A stretch of 64,000 bases of DNA from Sutcliffiella deserti (GTDB lineage Bacteria > Bacillota > Bacilli > Bacillales > Bacillaceae_I). Of the stretch, positions 52,653 to 62,167 are shown one piece after another. A program made the translations under genes and the position numbers. The notes beneath the pieces were generated by a model that saw only the letters and a list, made by a program, of their open reading frames with translations, did not search any database and was not told the DNA's origin. Every line of letters begins with the position of its first letter. Positions within the stretch are counted from its first letter, which is position 1. The stretch lies in assembly GCF_020037475.1 (NCBI RefSeq), contig NZ_JAIQDB010000006.1:103123-167122 (forward strand). Direction: 5' to 3'.

Positions 52653-53978
52653 ATGTACTTTCATGGAACAAGTAAGGTGAATGAAAAAGGACATTTAGAA
52701 ATTGGCGGAGTGGATACGATTAGTTTGGCTAATCAGTATGGAACGCCCTTATATATATATGACGTTGCGCTTATTCGTGAAAGAGCTCGTAATTTCCAAG
52801 AAACGTTTAAAAACTTGGGCGTATCTGCACAGGTAGCCTATGCAAGTAAAGCATTTTCTTCCATTGCCATGTTCCAATTGGCAAAAGAGGAAGGACTATC
52901 CCTTGATGTGGTATCTGGTGGAGAGTTATATACCGCAATAGCGGCCGATTTTCCTGTAGAACGTATTCATTTTCACGGCAATAATAAAAGCTATGAAGAG
53001 CTGGATATGGCTGTAATGCATAAAATTGGTTGTGTGGTGGTCGACAACTTTCTTGAACTGAATCTGCTTGAGGAAATATGTGAAAAATACGGATACACCA
53101 TGCCAATCTTGCTCCGTGTCACACCAGGAATTGAAGCACATACTCATGACTACATTCTGACAGGACAAGAAGATTCCAAGTTCGGCTTTGATTTGCAGAG
53201 TGGTCAGGCAGAAAAAGCGATGAAGCTCTCCAATGATGCAACCCATTTGGATTTATTAGGTATTCATTGTCATATAGGTTCCCAAATATTTGAGACGACA
53301 GGCTTTAAAATGGCGGCAGGAAAGCTCTTTGAGACGTTAAAGCAATGGAAAGAAGAGAATGGCTTTGAAGCTAGAGTGGTCAACCTTGGGGGCGGCTTTG
53401 GAATTCGCTATACCAAAGAAGACAATCCATTACCTGCTTCCGTCTATGTAGAAGAAATTATCCGTGATGTTCAAGCATATGTAAAAGAAACCAACCTACA
53501 AATGCCGGAAATTTGGATTGAACCAGGCCGATCCCTAGTGGGAGATGCCGGAACAACCATCTATTCTGTCGGCTCCAAGAAGGAAATACCTAACATTCGA
53601 CAATATTTAGCGATAGACGGAGGAATGAGTGATAATATTCGCCCTGCACTCTATCAAGCAAAATATGAGGCAGTCCTAGCCAACCGAGTGAATGATATAG
53701 CAGAAGAGACGGTTTCCATTGCAGGAAAGTGCTGTGAGTCTGGTGATATGCTGATTTGGGACCTGCCTTTACCAAAAGCGAACCACGAAGACCATCTTGC
53801 GGTTTTCTGCACAGGTGCCTATGGTTATTCTATGGCAAACAATTATAATCGTATTACAAGACCTGCCGTTGTGTTTGTGGAAAACGGCGAAGCACAGCTT
53901 GTGATAAAAAGAGAAACGTTTGAGGACCTTGTGAGATTAGACTTACCATTGCAGTCTAAATCCAAAATATTAAAATGA
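52653..53978 (+). CDS. lysA: Diaminopimelate decarboxylase
   Basis: PLP enzyme of the alanine-racemase fold that makes L-lysine from meso-diaminopimelate, the last step of lysine synthesis. The 441-residue protein has the PLP lysine in YASKAF, HFHGNNKS, the substrate-loop HCHIGSQI, NLGGGFGIRY, EPGRSLVGDAG and the CESGD active-site Cys from the partner subunit. It follows spoVAF as in B. subtilis. AGAGGAG precedes the ATG. Confidence 0.97.
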   Translation: MYFHGTSKVNEKGHLEIGGVDTISLANQYGTPLYIYDVALIRERARNFQETFKNLGVSAQVAYASKAFSSIAMFQLAKEEGLSLDVVSGGELYTAIAADFPVERIHFHGNNKSYEELDMAVMHKIGCVVVDNFLELNLLEEICEKYGYTMPILLRVTPGIEAHTHDYILTGQEDSKFGFDLQSGQAEKAMKLSNDATHLDLLGIHCHIGSQIFETTGFKMAAGKLFETLKQWKEENGFEARVVNLGGGFGIRYTKEDNPLPASVYVEEIIRDVQAYVKETNLQMPEIWIEPGRSLVGDAGTTIYSVGSKKEIPNIRQYLAIDGGMSDNIRPALYQAKYEAVLANRVNDIAEETVSIAGKCCESGDMLIWDLPLPKANHEDHLAVFCTGAYGYSMANNYNRITRPAVVFVENGEAQLVIKRETFEDLVRLDLPLQSKSKILK

Positions 53979-53987
53979 TTGGTAAAA

Positions 53988-54020
53988 GTGTCACCCTGAA
54001 ATTTCAGGGTGGCTTTTATA
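53988..54020 (+). terminator. Terminator of lysA
   Basis: CACCCTGAAA pairs with TTTCAGGGTG almost without loop, followed by GCTTTT. Confidence 0.85.
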
Positions 54021-54470
54021 TTGGTTTAGGAAAGTTCCAGTAGTGGATAATTTATACAGGTTAAGCAGCCAGCGTCCAGCGTTCAGGCGCCATGTTGTGT
54101 AATTAGCATGGAATTTAGTGGGAAATTACAGAAGGTGAGTGCAAAAAGTCAGAAGGTTTTCAGAAAAAGTCGGAAGGATGCTTGAAAAAGTCAGAAGGTT
54201 CTCTGAAAAAGTCAGAAGGTACCATTCAACTAGCGGATATATGAAAGATCGACCTTTTAGATTGGTAGCCTAAACTGATCTGTTACGAATTGGATGAGAA
54301 ACTGACACTTGTTCTTACAAATGGAGTAAAAACAAGGAGCAAACGGTCAAATATGCGGTAAAGTTTCCATTTAACTAATCAATCTATTGGTTTACATGCC
54401 ATCTTACTTTCCTTTACAAGAAGAATCCTGTATGATTAAGACTGATTAATAGAACCTTTAAAGGAGATGT
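54021..54470. other. Gene-free 0.45 kb stretch with a 21-bp repeat array
   Basis: No coding sequence is seen. It holds the array at 54127-54226. Near 54060 stands GTTAAGCAGCCAGCGTCCAGC followed by GTTCAG, similar to GTTAAGCAGCGTTCAG at 46332, left of the sigF array. The last part is the ppiB leader. Confidence 0.6.
54127..54226. repeat. 21-bp tandem repeat array (AAAAAGTCAGAAGG core), four units plus a partial
   Basis: AAAAAGTCAGAAGGT or AAAAAGTCGGAAGGA starts at 54143, 54164, 54185 and 54206, exactly 21 bp apart; the six to seven bases after each core differ. A partial unit, ACAGAAGGTGAGTGC, precedes it. Confidence 0.9.
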
Positions 54471-54476
54471 TTCATA

Positions 54477-54917
54477 ATGAAAAAACAAGGATACATACTT
54501 ATGCAAAACGGTGAAAAGATTGAGTTTGAACTTTACCCAAACGAAGCTCCTAACACGGTTGCTAACTTTGAAAAGCTTGCTAACGAAGGATTTTATAATG
54601 GTGTAACTTTCCATCGTGTTATTCCTGGATTTGTAAGCCAAGGTGGAGACCCGACTGGTACTGGTGCTGGTGGAAGCGGTACAACAATAAAATGTGAAAC
54701 AGAAGGTAACCCTCATAAACATGAAGCTGGCAGCCTATCAATGGCACATGCTGGAAGAGATACAGGTTCTAGTCAATTCTTTATCGTACATGATCCACAA
54801 CCACACCTAAATGGCGTGCACACTGTGTTTGGTAAAGTGACAACTGGTCTTGAAACAGCAAGAAAAATGCAAAACGGCGACACAATGGAAAAAGTAGAAG
54901 TGTTTGACGCAGAATAA
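54477..54917 (+). CDS. ppiB: Peptidyl-prolyl cis-trans isomerase (cyclophilin)
   Basis: Cytosolic cyclophilin that speeds proline isomerisation in folding proteins. The 146-residue protein shows [19 protein letters not shown] with the catalytic Arg, [21 protein letters not shown] and [12 protein letters not shown]. The length and position (near the rib operon) match B. subtilis PpiB. AAAGGAGATG lies before the ATG. Confidence 0.97.
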   Translation: MKKQGYILMQNGEKIEFELYPNEAPNTVANFEKLANEGFYNGVTFHRVIPGFVSQGGDPTGTGAGGSGTTIKCETEGNPHKHEAGSLSMAHAGRDTGSSQFFIVHDPQPHLNGVHTVFGKVTTGLETARKMQNGDTMEKVEVFDAE

Positions 54918-54931
54918 TAAAATGGCTGAGA

Positions 54932-54958
54932 TGGGAGCAGAAATGCTCTCTATTTTTA
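54932..54958 (+). terminator. Terminator of ppiB
   Basis: GGGAGCA, GAAA loop, TGCTCTC, then TATTTTTA. Confidence 0.8.
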
Positions 54959-54981
54959 TATTTGTTGAAAGAGGTAGTAAA

Positions 54982-55068
54982 ATGAAAAATTCTAATATGA
55001 TTTTAGCATTCGTATTATTAGGAATGTCTCTTATTTGGGGACTAATTTATTGGTTCTTTATTGTATAA
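54982..55068 (+). CDS. 28-aa single-pass membrane peptide
   Basis: MKNSNMILAFVLLGMSLIW and nine further residues, ending YWFFIV: a four-residue polar start and one long hydrophobic helix. GAAAGAGGT precedes the ATG at seven bases. It lies between the ppiB terminator and the rib promoter, where no other gene fits. It resembles the many small membrane peptides of Bacillus; the role is unknown. Confidence 0.55.
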   Translation: MKNSNMILAFVLLGMSLIWGLIYWFFIV

Positions 55069-55194
55069 TAATGACGATTTCTGCATGCGTAAAAGCTTAC
55101 AGGTTACTAATAACCTTTGGAATAGTATTTTTTCGAATAGGTTTTAGTGACAAACTAACACAATAAAATTTTCTTTATTCGAAAGATATGCTAA

Positions 55195-55200
55195 TATAAT
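55195..55200 (+). promoter_or_regulatory. Probable -10 box of the rib operon
   Basis: A perfect TATAAT ends 25 bases before the FMN riboswitch. The -35 region (TTCTTT, 18 bases upstream) is weak. Confidence 0.45.
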
Positions 55201-55225
55201 TAGGAATCATACAATTACATAGTTA

Positions 55226-55420
55226 TGTCCTTCGGGGGTGGGTGCAATTCCCTACCGGCGGTGATGAAGCGGTTTGTTGATTGCTTCTTAGTCCGTGACC
55301 CAGTTTATTGCCTAAGTTAGTATCTGTATTCCAATACAGTAGGTACGGCTTACTTAATATTCTGGTGGATCTGGTGAAATTCCAGGGCCGACAGTGAAAG
55401 TCTGGATGGGAGAAGGATGA
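55226..55420 (+). ncRNA. FMN riboswitch (RFN element)
   Basis: All conserved blocks of the RFN element are present in order: CTTCGGGGGTGGGTGCAATT, CCCTACCGGCGGTGATGAAG, AGTCCGTGACCC, GGTGGATCTGGTGAAATTCC, GGGCCGACAGTGAAAGTCTG and GGATGGGAGAAGGA. It has a facultative extra arm with the hairpin CTGTATTCCAATACAG. A terminator hairpin follows before ribD, so FMN binding should stop transcription of the riboflavin genes. Confidence 0.96.
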
Positions 55421-55484
55421 TAAGTTGCTGAGCAGTGAAAATTCACAAGTTGAACACTGTTTATTTACCTATACGCAATTTTAC

Positions 55485-55528
55485 TCCCAAAACCTCTAGG
55501 ACTTTTCTTAGTGGTTTTTTATTTTTTG
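55485..55528 (+). terminator. Riboswitch-controlled terminator
   Basis: AAAACCTCTA pairs with TTAGTGGTTTT around GGACTTTTC, followed by a T-rich tract just before ribD. Confidence 0.75.
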
Positions 55529-55544
55529 AAAGGTGGAGAGGATT

Positions 55545-56627
55545 ATGGACGATCGTTATTATATGAATTTTGCCATAAGTTTAGCTGAAAAAGCTTCAGG
55601 GCAGACCTCTCCCAACCCTGTAGTAGGATCTGTGATAGTAAAGGATGGCGAGATCGTTGGCTTTGGTGCGCACTTGAAAGCAGGGGAAGCTCATGCAGAG
55701 GTGAACGCACTTCAAATGGCTGGTGATAAATCAAAAGGCGCAACAGTCTATGTAACGTTAGAGCCTTGCAGTCACTTTGGCAAAACTCCACCTTGTTCTG
55801 ATCTTTTAATTGAGAAAAAAGTAAGCAGAGTTGTCATAGCATCCGTTGATCCAAATCCACTAGTGGCAGGGAATGGAATCAAGAAACTGAGAGCAGCCGG
55901 CATTAGTGTGGAGATAGGTGTTTGCGAAAAAGAAGCGCAAAGGTTAAACATGATCTTTTTTCACTACATACAAACAAAAAGACCGTTTGTCACATTAAAG
56001 ACGGCTTCTAGTCTGGATGGAAAAACCGCAACAGTTACGAAAAAAAGCAAGTGGATCACCAGCGAAGATGCTCGTCTTGATGTGCACCGTTACAGGCACC
56101 AGCATGATGCCATTCTTGTTGGCGTAGAAACGGTTATAGCTGACAATCCAAGTTTGACTACACGGTTACCTAACGGTGGTAAAAATCCTATTCGTGTTGT
56201 TTTAGATACAACATTAAGAATGCCATCTAGTGCAAAGGTTGTGACAGACAAGGAAGCACCGACACTGATTGTTACTGGCTCTAATGTGAACGAAGAAAAA
56301 ATTCATGCGTTCGAGAGTGAGTATGTGAAAATCATCAGGCTTTCCACAACAAAAATCGATGTTCATCTTCTATTAGAACAGCTTGGGCAACGAGGAATCA
56401 CTTCTTTGTTCGTGGAGGGTGGGGCAACCGTAAATGGAAGCTTCTTAAAAGCAAGAGCCATAAATCAGCTATTAACCTATTTGGCTCCTAAGTTAATTGG
56501 AGGAAGTATGGCCCCTGGCATAATAGGTGGAGAAGGATTTGAAACAATCGAAGAATGCATCGATCTAGAGATAAAGGAATACACAATGATAGGATCTGAT
56601 CTTAAGATTGTGTCTGTTCCAAAGTAA
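55545..56627 (+). CDS. ribD: Bifunctional riboflavin deaminase/reductase RibD
   Basis: Second and third steps of riboflavin synthesis: deamination, then side-chain reduction of the pyrimidine. The N-terminal cytidine-deaminase domain shows HAEVNAL and PCSHFGKTPPC for zinc; the C-terminal reductase domain shows KTASSLDGKTAT, DAILVGVETVIADNPSLT and FVEGGATVNGSFL. It is 360 residues from ATG 55545, which follows GGTGGAGAGG; a GTG at 55533 is also in frame. B. subtilis calls it ribD or ribG. Confidence 0.96.
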   Translation: MDDRYYMNFAISLAEKASGQTSPNPVVGSVIVKDGEIVGFGAHLKAGEAHAEVNALQMAGDKSKGATVYVTLEPCSHFGKTPPCSDLLIEKKVSRVVIASVDPNPLVAGNGIKKLRAAGISVEIGVCEKEAQRLNMIFFHYIQTKRPFVTLKTASSLDGKTATVTKKSKWITSEDARLDVHRYRHQHDAILVGVETVIADNPSLTTRLPNGGKNPIRVVLDTTLRMPSSAKVVTDKEAPTLIVTGSNVNEEKIHAFESEYVKIIRLSTTKIDVHLLLEQLGQRGITSLFVEGGATVNGSFLKARAINQLLTYLAPKLIGGSMAPGIIGGEGFETIEECIDLEIKEYTMIGSDLKIVSVPK

Positions 56628-56639
56628 GGAGGGGTATGA

Positions 56640-57293
56640 ATGTTTACTGGAATTATTGAAGAGATTGGTACAGTGAAACAGGTTATTCGTGGTGATCAGG
56701 CAATAATACTGGACATTTCAGCTAGGACAGTATTAGAAGACGTGAAGCTGGGTGATAGTATCGCAGTAAATGGAGTATGTCTAACTGTAACTTCTTTTTC
56801 TGCTGAGCGCTTTACGGTTGATGTGATGCCTGAAACGGTGAATTCTACCTCCTTAAGTGGACTTGGGGCGGGTTCTAAGGTAAACCTTGAACGCGCTATG
56901 ATTGCCAATGGAAGATTTGGCGGCCATTTTGTCAGCGGCCATGTGGATGGAACAGGTGTAATAAAAGACAAAAGAAGTGTTTCTAATGCTGTATATTATC
57001 AAATATCGGTAAACAGTAATATTGGAAAATACCTGATGTTTAAAGGTTCCGTCACGGTGGATGGCACGAGCTTAACGATATTTGGAGTGGAAGAGGATTC
57101 TTTTACAATTTCACTGATTCCTCATACCTCGAAGGAAACGATTCTCGGTGGAAAGGGAAAAGGGGATATAGTAAATATTGAAGTCGACATGCTGGCTAAA
57201 TACATGGAACATCTTCTAAACAGATCAAATTCGTCTTCTAAAAATAAATCCAGCATTTCTGCTTCATTTTTAGAAGAGCATGGATACAAATAA
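56640..57293 (+). CDS. ribE: Riboflavin synthase (alpha chain)
   Basis: Dismutates two 6,7-dimethyl-8-ribityllumazine molecules into riboflavin and a pyrimidine. Two homologous barrels are visible: MFTGIIEEIGTV with NGVCLTV and FTVDVMPET, then GGHFVSGHVDGTG with DGTSLTIFGV and FTISLIPHT. The length is 217 aa. The AAGGAGG site is ten bases before the ATG, 12 bases after ribD. B. subtilis uses the name ribE (older: ribB). Confidence 0.96.
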   Translation: MFTGIIEEIGTVKQVIRGDQAIILDISARTVLEDVKLGDSIAVNGVCLTVTSFSAERFTVDVMPETVNSTSLSGLGAGSKVNLERAMIANGRFGGHFVSGHVDGTGVIKDKRSVSNAVYYQISVNSNIGKYLMFKGSVTVDGTSLTIFGVEEDSFTISLIPHTSKETILGGKGKGDIVNIEVDMLAKYMEHLLNRSNSSSKNKSSISASFLEEHGYK

Positions 57294-57308
57294 GGGTGGG
57301 TGATTGGA

Positions 57309-58511
57309 ATGAGTGAAATGTTTAATACAATAGAAGAAGCATTGATGGATCTGCAAGCAGGGAAAGTCATTATCGTTTGTGATGATGAGGATCGTGAAAA
57401 TGAAGGTGATTTTGTTTCTCTGGCTGAGAAAGCCACACCTGCTGTCATTAATTTTATGGCAACACATGGTCGAGGGTTAATCTGTGTTCCTGTCACGGAG
57501 GAGCTCGCAGAAAAGCTTGATCTTGGGCCGATGGTTAATCATAACACGGATTCTCATGGGACTGCTTTCACTGTCAGCATCGACCATAAATCGACCACAA
57601 CAGGTATTTCTGCTTTTGAACGATCTACAACAGTTTTAGAGCTTCTTTCACCGGCAGCTAAAGCAGGCGATTTTAAACGTCCTGGACATATTTTTCCTCT
57701 TGTAGCCAAAAAGGGAGGAGTGTTGCGGAGAGCAGGTCATACAGAAGCTGCTGTAGACTTGTCTCTAATGAGCGGATCCTATCCTGCAGGTGTCATTTGT
57801 GAAATTATGAATGAGGATGGCTCCATGGCAAGAGTTCCTGAGTTGAGAGAAATTGCAGATAAATTTGATTTGAAAATGATTACCATCAAAGATATGATTC
57901 AATATCGAAACCGTAAGGACAAACTTGTCCAAAGAGAAGTAGAAATTAAATTGCCAACTGAATTTGGCGATTTTCGTGCGATTGGTTATTCGAATGTAGT
58001 GGACGGAAAAGAACATATTGCGTTAGTTAAAGGAGAAATCAATCCAGACTCCCCGACGTTGGTTCGTGTTCATTCAGAATGCTTGACTGGGGATGTGTTT
58101 GGTTCCAATCGTTGTGATTGCGGCCCACAGCTTCATGCAGCTCTTACGCAAATTAATGAAGCTGGCAGTGGTGTGCTATTGTACATGCGCCAGGAAGGCA
58201 GAGGTATTGGTCTTTTAAACAAAATGAGAGCATACAAGCTGCAAGAAGAAGGTTATGATACAGTAGAAGCAAATGAAAAACTAGGCTTTGGTGCAGATTT
58301 GCGTGATTATGGAATTGGAGCGCAGATACTCCGTGACTTGGGTATTAAAAAAATGAATCTGCTGACAAATAATCCTCGGAAAATTGCTGGATTAAAAGGG
58401 TATGAGCTTGAAGTGGTTGATCGTATTGCATTGCAAATGCCAACAAAAGAAGCGAATGAAACCTATCTGAAAACAAAGCACTCCAAATTAGGACATATGC
58501 TTCACTTTTAA
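57309..58511 (+). CDS. ribBA: Bifunctional DHBP synthase / GTP cyclohydrolase II
   Basis: Starts both branches of riboflavin synthesis. The N-terminal domain shows [14 protein letters not shown] and [14 protein letters not shown] plus HTEAAVDL (DHBP synthase). The C-terminal domain shows [20 protein letters not shown] with the zinc cysteines and [12 protein letters not shown] (GTP cyclohydrolase II). It is 400 residues from ATG 57309, preceded by GGGTGGG. B. subtilis calls it ribA. Confidence 0.96.
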   Translation: MSEMFNTIEEALMDLQAGKVIIVCDDEDRENEGDFVSLAEKATPAVINFMATHGRGLICVPVTEELAEKLDLGPMVNHNTDSHGTAFTVSIDHKSTTTGISAFERSTTVLELLSPAAKAGDFKRPGHIFPLVAKKGGVLRRAGHTEAAVDLSLMSGSYPAGVICEIMNEDGSMARVPELREIADKFDLKMITIKDMIQYRNRKDKLVQREVEIKLPTEFGDFRAIGYSNVVDGKEHIALVKGEINPDSPTLVRVHSECLTGDVFGSNRCDCGPQLHAALTQINEAGSGVLLYMRQEGRGIGLLNKMRAYKLQEEGYDTVEANEKLGFGADLRDYGIGAQILRDLGIKKMNLLTNNPRKIAGLKGYELEVVDRIALQMPTKEANETYLKTKHSKLGHMLHF

Positions 58512-58564
58512 GTCTACAACTGGAATTGCTTATACGAAAAAACAAAATATGGAGGTAAACAATC

Positions 58565-59029
58565 ATGGGTAAAATTTTTGAAGGCCACTTAGTTGGAACA
58601 GGACTAAAAGTAGGAATTGTAGTTGGGCGGTTTAATGAATTTATTACTAGTAAGCTATTAGGTGGCGCACAGGATGCATTAAAAAGACATGGAGTGGATG
58701 AGACTCAAGTGGATGTTGCGTGGGTACCAGGTGCATTTGAAATTCCTCTAGTAGCTAAAAGAATGGCTGATTCAGGAAAATATGATGCTGTCATTACACT
58801 TGGCACAGTTATCCGAGGCTCTACTCCTCATTTTGACTTTGTCTGCAACGAAACCGCTAAAGGAGTTTCTGCAGCATCAATGCAATCGGGCGTACCTGTT
58901 ATCTTTGGTGTATTAACTACCGAAACAATTGAACAAGCAATTGAGCGTGCAGGCACAAAGGCTGGTAACAAGGGCTGGGAAGCGGCAGCATCTGCAATTG
59001 AAATGGCAAACTTATTACGTGAATTTTAA
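58565..59029 (+). CDS. ribH: 6,7-dimethyl-8-ribityllumazine synthase
   Basis: Condenses DHBP with the ribityl-pyrimidine; forms the 60-mer capsid around riboflavin synthase in Bacillus. The 154-residue protein shows [52 protein letters not shown] with the catalytic His, and [22 protein letters not shown] precedes the ATG. Confidence 0.97.
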   Translation: MGKIFEGHLVGTGLKVGIVVGRFNEFITSKLLGGAQDALKRHGVDETQVDVAWVPGAFEIPLVAKRMADSGKYDAVITLGTVIRGSTPHFDFVCNETAKGVSAASMQSGVPVIFGVLTTETIEQAIERAGTKAGNKGWEAAASAIEMANLLREF

Positions 59030-59157
59030 GATTTATTTTAAAAGGGTATACAATTAATCCCCTATTGGATAGAATGTATATTTAAGAGAAAGATAATCGA
59101 AAAAAAGAGGAACCATTTTGCTTGAAAAGCCTATAATACTAATATCATTTTTAGTAA

Positions 59158-59535
<378 letters not shown>

Positions 59536-59575
59536 TTTTTCTCTGAGCCACAAATTAATAAGTACCACCTATTTA

Positions 59576-59608
59576 GAAAAGGAAGGCTGCGCGTTAGCCA
59601 TCCTTTTC
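59576..59608. terminator. Terminator between ribT and ypuF
   Basis: The stem AAAAGGA, bulge, AGGCT pairs with AGCC, bulge, TCCTTTT. It overlaps the ypuF stop codon and serves convergent genes. Confidence 0.75.
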
Positions 59609-60127
59609 TTTGGTTTGTTGTCTCATTTTAAGCTGCTTAACTCGTTCGTTAATTACATCTTCCCTATTACGTAAGGAATGTTTATGAATTAAGCTGGTGT
59701 TTGAAAGGTCACTTGGGGAACCCCAAACTTTATTTTGTTTTTGGGCAGTATTCTGACATGTCTGTAATAAAGTGGTATCAGTGATAGGTAAATCGATGCT
59801 TGTATAGGGCTGGCAATTTTCCGTAAGGTCAATTTGTTTTTGAAGCAATTCTAAAAGTTTATCACTATCTAATGCCAGCTTACTTATTGCAGCTTTTTCA
59901 CTCTCTATAATCTTTTTAGCATTGCCAAACATTCTTTTCGCACCATTAAAATTACTTCTGCGATGATGGTATAGCCCTACTGCTATTTGGATAAGACCTA
60001 CCCAATACAGCTCTCTTTCATTGGCAGGACGTTCTTTCCAGTGCTCTTCTAGAACTTCATGACACTCAAAATAGTCACGATCGCAATGAAAATAATGTAA
60101 AAATTCGAGATAGGCTGTTGAATACAA
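59594..60127 (-). CDS. ypuF: DUF309 family protein YpuF
   Basis: A 177-residue helical protein with the DUF309 motif in its first 60 residues: FHCDRDYFECHEVLEEHWK, then LYWVGLIQIAVGLYHHRRSNFNGAKRMF. The HEVLE-x-HW set may bind metal. The rest is charged and variable. The start is TTG 60127, with GGGGGG about six bases upstream. The function is unknown; the position between ribT and scpA matches B. subtilis. Confidence 0.92.
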   Translation of the reverse strand: MYSTAYLEFLHYFHCDRDYFECHEVLEEHWKERPANERELYWVGLIQIAVGLYHHRRSNFNGAKRMFGNAKKIIESEKAAISKLALDSDKLLELLQKQIDLTENCQPYTSIDLPITDTTLLQTCQNTAQKQNKVWGSPSDLSNTSLIHKHSLRNREDVINERVKQLKMRQQTKEKDG

Positions 60128-60251
60128 AGGTTTCCCCCCTTTTTAAATACGTAAGATTATTTTATCATAATCTCTATACCTCTATAAAATTTTGGCAGAA
60201 TACACTATACTATTCAATAGTTAAGTAAGTATGTTAGGTGGATGAAGAATC

Positions 60252-61028
60252 TTGCAAGAATATAATGTGAAGGTGGAAGCATTTGAAGGACCATTAGACC
60301 TGTTGCTTCATTTAATAAACCGTTTAGAAATTGATATATATGATATCCCTGTTGCTCAGATTACAGAGCAATATTTATTTTATATTCATACGATGAAAGA
60401 ATTGCAATTAGACATTGCAAGCGAGTATCTAGTTATGGCAGCCACTTTGTTGGAGATTAAAAGTAAAATGCTCCTGCCAAAGCATGAAGAAGAGCTACTT
60501 GATGAGGACGAGGAATTTGGTGAGTATGAGGAGGATCCTCGTGAAGAGCTGATGAATCGATTAATTGAGTATCGTAAGTATAAGGAAGCAGCGGATGATT
60601 TGAAAGAACTGGAAGAAGAAAGAAGTCATATTTATACGAAACCTCCAAGTGACTTAAGTGAACTGATGAAAAATGTTGAACCAGAAGCAGTCAAGTTGGA
60701 TGTTTCCTTATACGATATGCTCGGTGCACTACAGAAACTTATGCGCCGAAAAAAATTGCAAAAACCAATGCAAACAAGAATTACCAGACAGGAAATTCCC
60801 ATTGAAAAGAGAATGGTCGAACTTATAGAGGATTTAAGGTTATTTAAGGGGAGAAAGCATTTCTTTGATTTGTTCCCGGAATCCAGTAAAGAATACATTG
60901 TGGTTACTTTTTTGGCAATTCTCGAGTTGTTAAAAAAGAACACCATCTTGTTGGAGCAAGATAATAATTTTGCAGATATATATGTGTCCTATCAAGAAGG
61001 AGGAAATGAGGAAGTTGGATATTATTAA
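60252..61028 (+). CDS. scpA: Segregation and condensation protein A
   Basis: Kleisin subunit of the Smc-ScpA-ScpB condensin that organises newly replicated chromosomes. The 258-residue protein begins [24 protein letters not shown], the Smc-binding N-domain, and has the acidic central linker [19 protein letters not shown] and a winged-helix C-terminus. The start is TTG 60252 after GGTGG. It overlaps scpB by 23 bases. Confidence 0.96.
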   Translation: MQEYNVKVEAFEGPLDLLLHLINRLEIDIYDIPVAQITEQYLFYIHTMKELQLDIASEYLVMAATLLEIKSKMLLPKHEEELLDEDEEFGEYEEDPREELMNRLIEYRKYKEAADDLKELEEERSHIYTKPPSDLSELMKNVEPEAVKLDVSLYDMLGALQKLMRRKKLQKPMQTRITRQEIPIEKRMVELIEDLRLFKGRKHFFDLFPESSKEYIVVTFLAILELLKKNTILLEQDNNFADIYVSYQEGGNEEVGYY

Positions 61029-61593
61029 TTGGAAGTCAATTGTAGAGAGTTTGCTGTTTGCAGCAGGGGATGAGGGGTTAACACTAAAGCAGCTCAGTGC
61101 GGTTCTTGAATTAGAGGAAGGTATCGCATTTGATGTACTTGCTTCTTTAAAAGACGATTATGAGTCTCCCGATAGGGGAATAGCAATAATAGAGCTTGCT
61201 GGTGCCTTTTTACTTACGACCAAAAAAGAGCATTCCATCTATTTGAAAAAGCTCGTTGAATCACCAGCTTCCCAAACACTTTCCCAAGCAGCTTTAGAAA
61301 CCTTGGCAATTGTAGCTTATAAACAGCCAATTGCAAGAACCGAGGTGGAAAGTATACGGGGAGTGAAAAGTGAGCGACCGCTCCAAACCCTTGCAGCAAA
61401 AGCCCTCATTAAAGAAGTTGGACGGGCCGAGGGAACTGGGCGTGCCATTCTATATGGAACAACAAGGGAATTTCTCGATTACTTTGGCTTAAAGGATATT
61501 AAAGAACTTCCCCCACTTGCACTAAATACTGAGGATGGCGAAGAAGAGGCGGACTTGTTTTTTGAAAAGTTTCAAGAAACGTTTGAAAATTGA
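61006..61593 (+). CDS. scpB: Segregation and condensation protein B
   Basis: Dimeric winged-helix partner of ScpA in condensin. The 195-residue protein shows [40 protein letters not shown] and [22 protein letters not shown] 61006 follows GAAGGAGGA inside the end of scpA, so translation is coupled. The C-terminus is acidic ([20 protein letters not shown]), as in B. subtilis. Confidence 0.96.
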   Translation: MRKLDIINWKSIVESLLFAAGDEGLTLKQLSAVLELEEGIAFDVLASLKDDYESPDRGIAIIELAGAFLLTTKKEHSIYLKKLVESPASQTLSQAALETLAIVAYKQPIARTEVESIRGVKSERPLQTLAAKALIKEVGRAEGTGRAILYGTTREFLDYFGLKDIKELPPLALNTEDGEEEADLFFEKFQETFEN

Positions 61594-61659
61594 AACGATA
61601 ATAAGGGAAATATGGTAAAATAATAGTACATACTAGATTGAGTACTAAGGGGTGTATTT

Positions 61660-62115
61660 ATGCGAATAACGGAAGTAAAAGGGTATGAGCTTGAAAAAGC
61701 ACAGTCAAATACATCTGAGGATTTCTTTAATCGTTCAGAAGTAACCTTTGAAGAAGATGGAAAAGAAAAAACCTTTCATGTTTTATACATTCGCTATTTT
61801 GATAAGACCTTTCCTGAGTTGCTGGAAATTGGGGGAGAAAATGACCCAATTTTCCAAATAGGTGATAGGGAAGTTAGTTTCAAAGATATCATTGCCCTTA
61901 CCTGCTTGATTAAAAACCCTGGCTTCCGACAACGGAAACGCCTCTACATCAATACTCAAGAAGAGCTCTCTCGTTATTTCGAAGGAGTAGATGTTCCGAA
62001 GTTTCGTGAGATTTTCGAAGGATTGGAGAATAAAGGAGAATATATATTGTCCTCTCCACTCGAGTTCCTAGCTCAAGCGAGTCATAATAAAAATAATCGC
62101 AACGTATCTTTATAG
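61660..62115 (+). CDS. Hypothetical protein, 151 aa, between scpB and ypuI
   Basis: A soluble acidic protein beginning MRITEVKGYELEKAQSN. Alternating strands (EVTFEEDGKEKTFHVLYIRYF) are followed by helices and a tail, SHNKNNRNVSL. I recognise no domain and no catalytic motif; no cysteine pattern is present apart from one Cys. AAGGGG lies before the ATG, so it is probably expressed. B. subtilis has no gene at this place (scpB is followed by ypuI), so this is an insertion in a conserved block. Confidence 0.75.
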   Translation: MRITEVKGYELEKAQSNTSEDFFNRSEVTFEEDGKEKTFHVLYIRYFDKTFPELLEIGGENDPIFQIGDREVSFKDIIALTCLIKNPGFRQRKRLYINTQEELSRYFEGVDVPKFREIFEGLENKGEYILSSPLEFLAQASHNKNNRNVSL

Positions 62116-62167
62116 GAGTTTCGATTATTACTTGTCTTTTATACTTTAATTGGAGGGTCCATTACTA

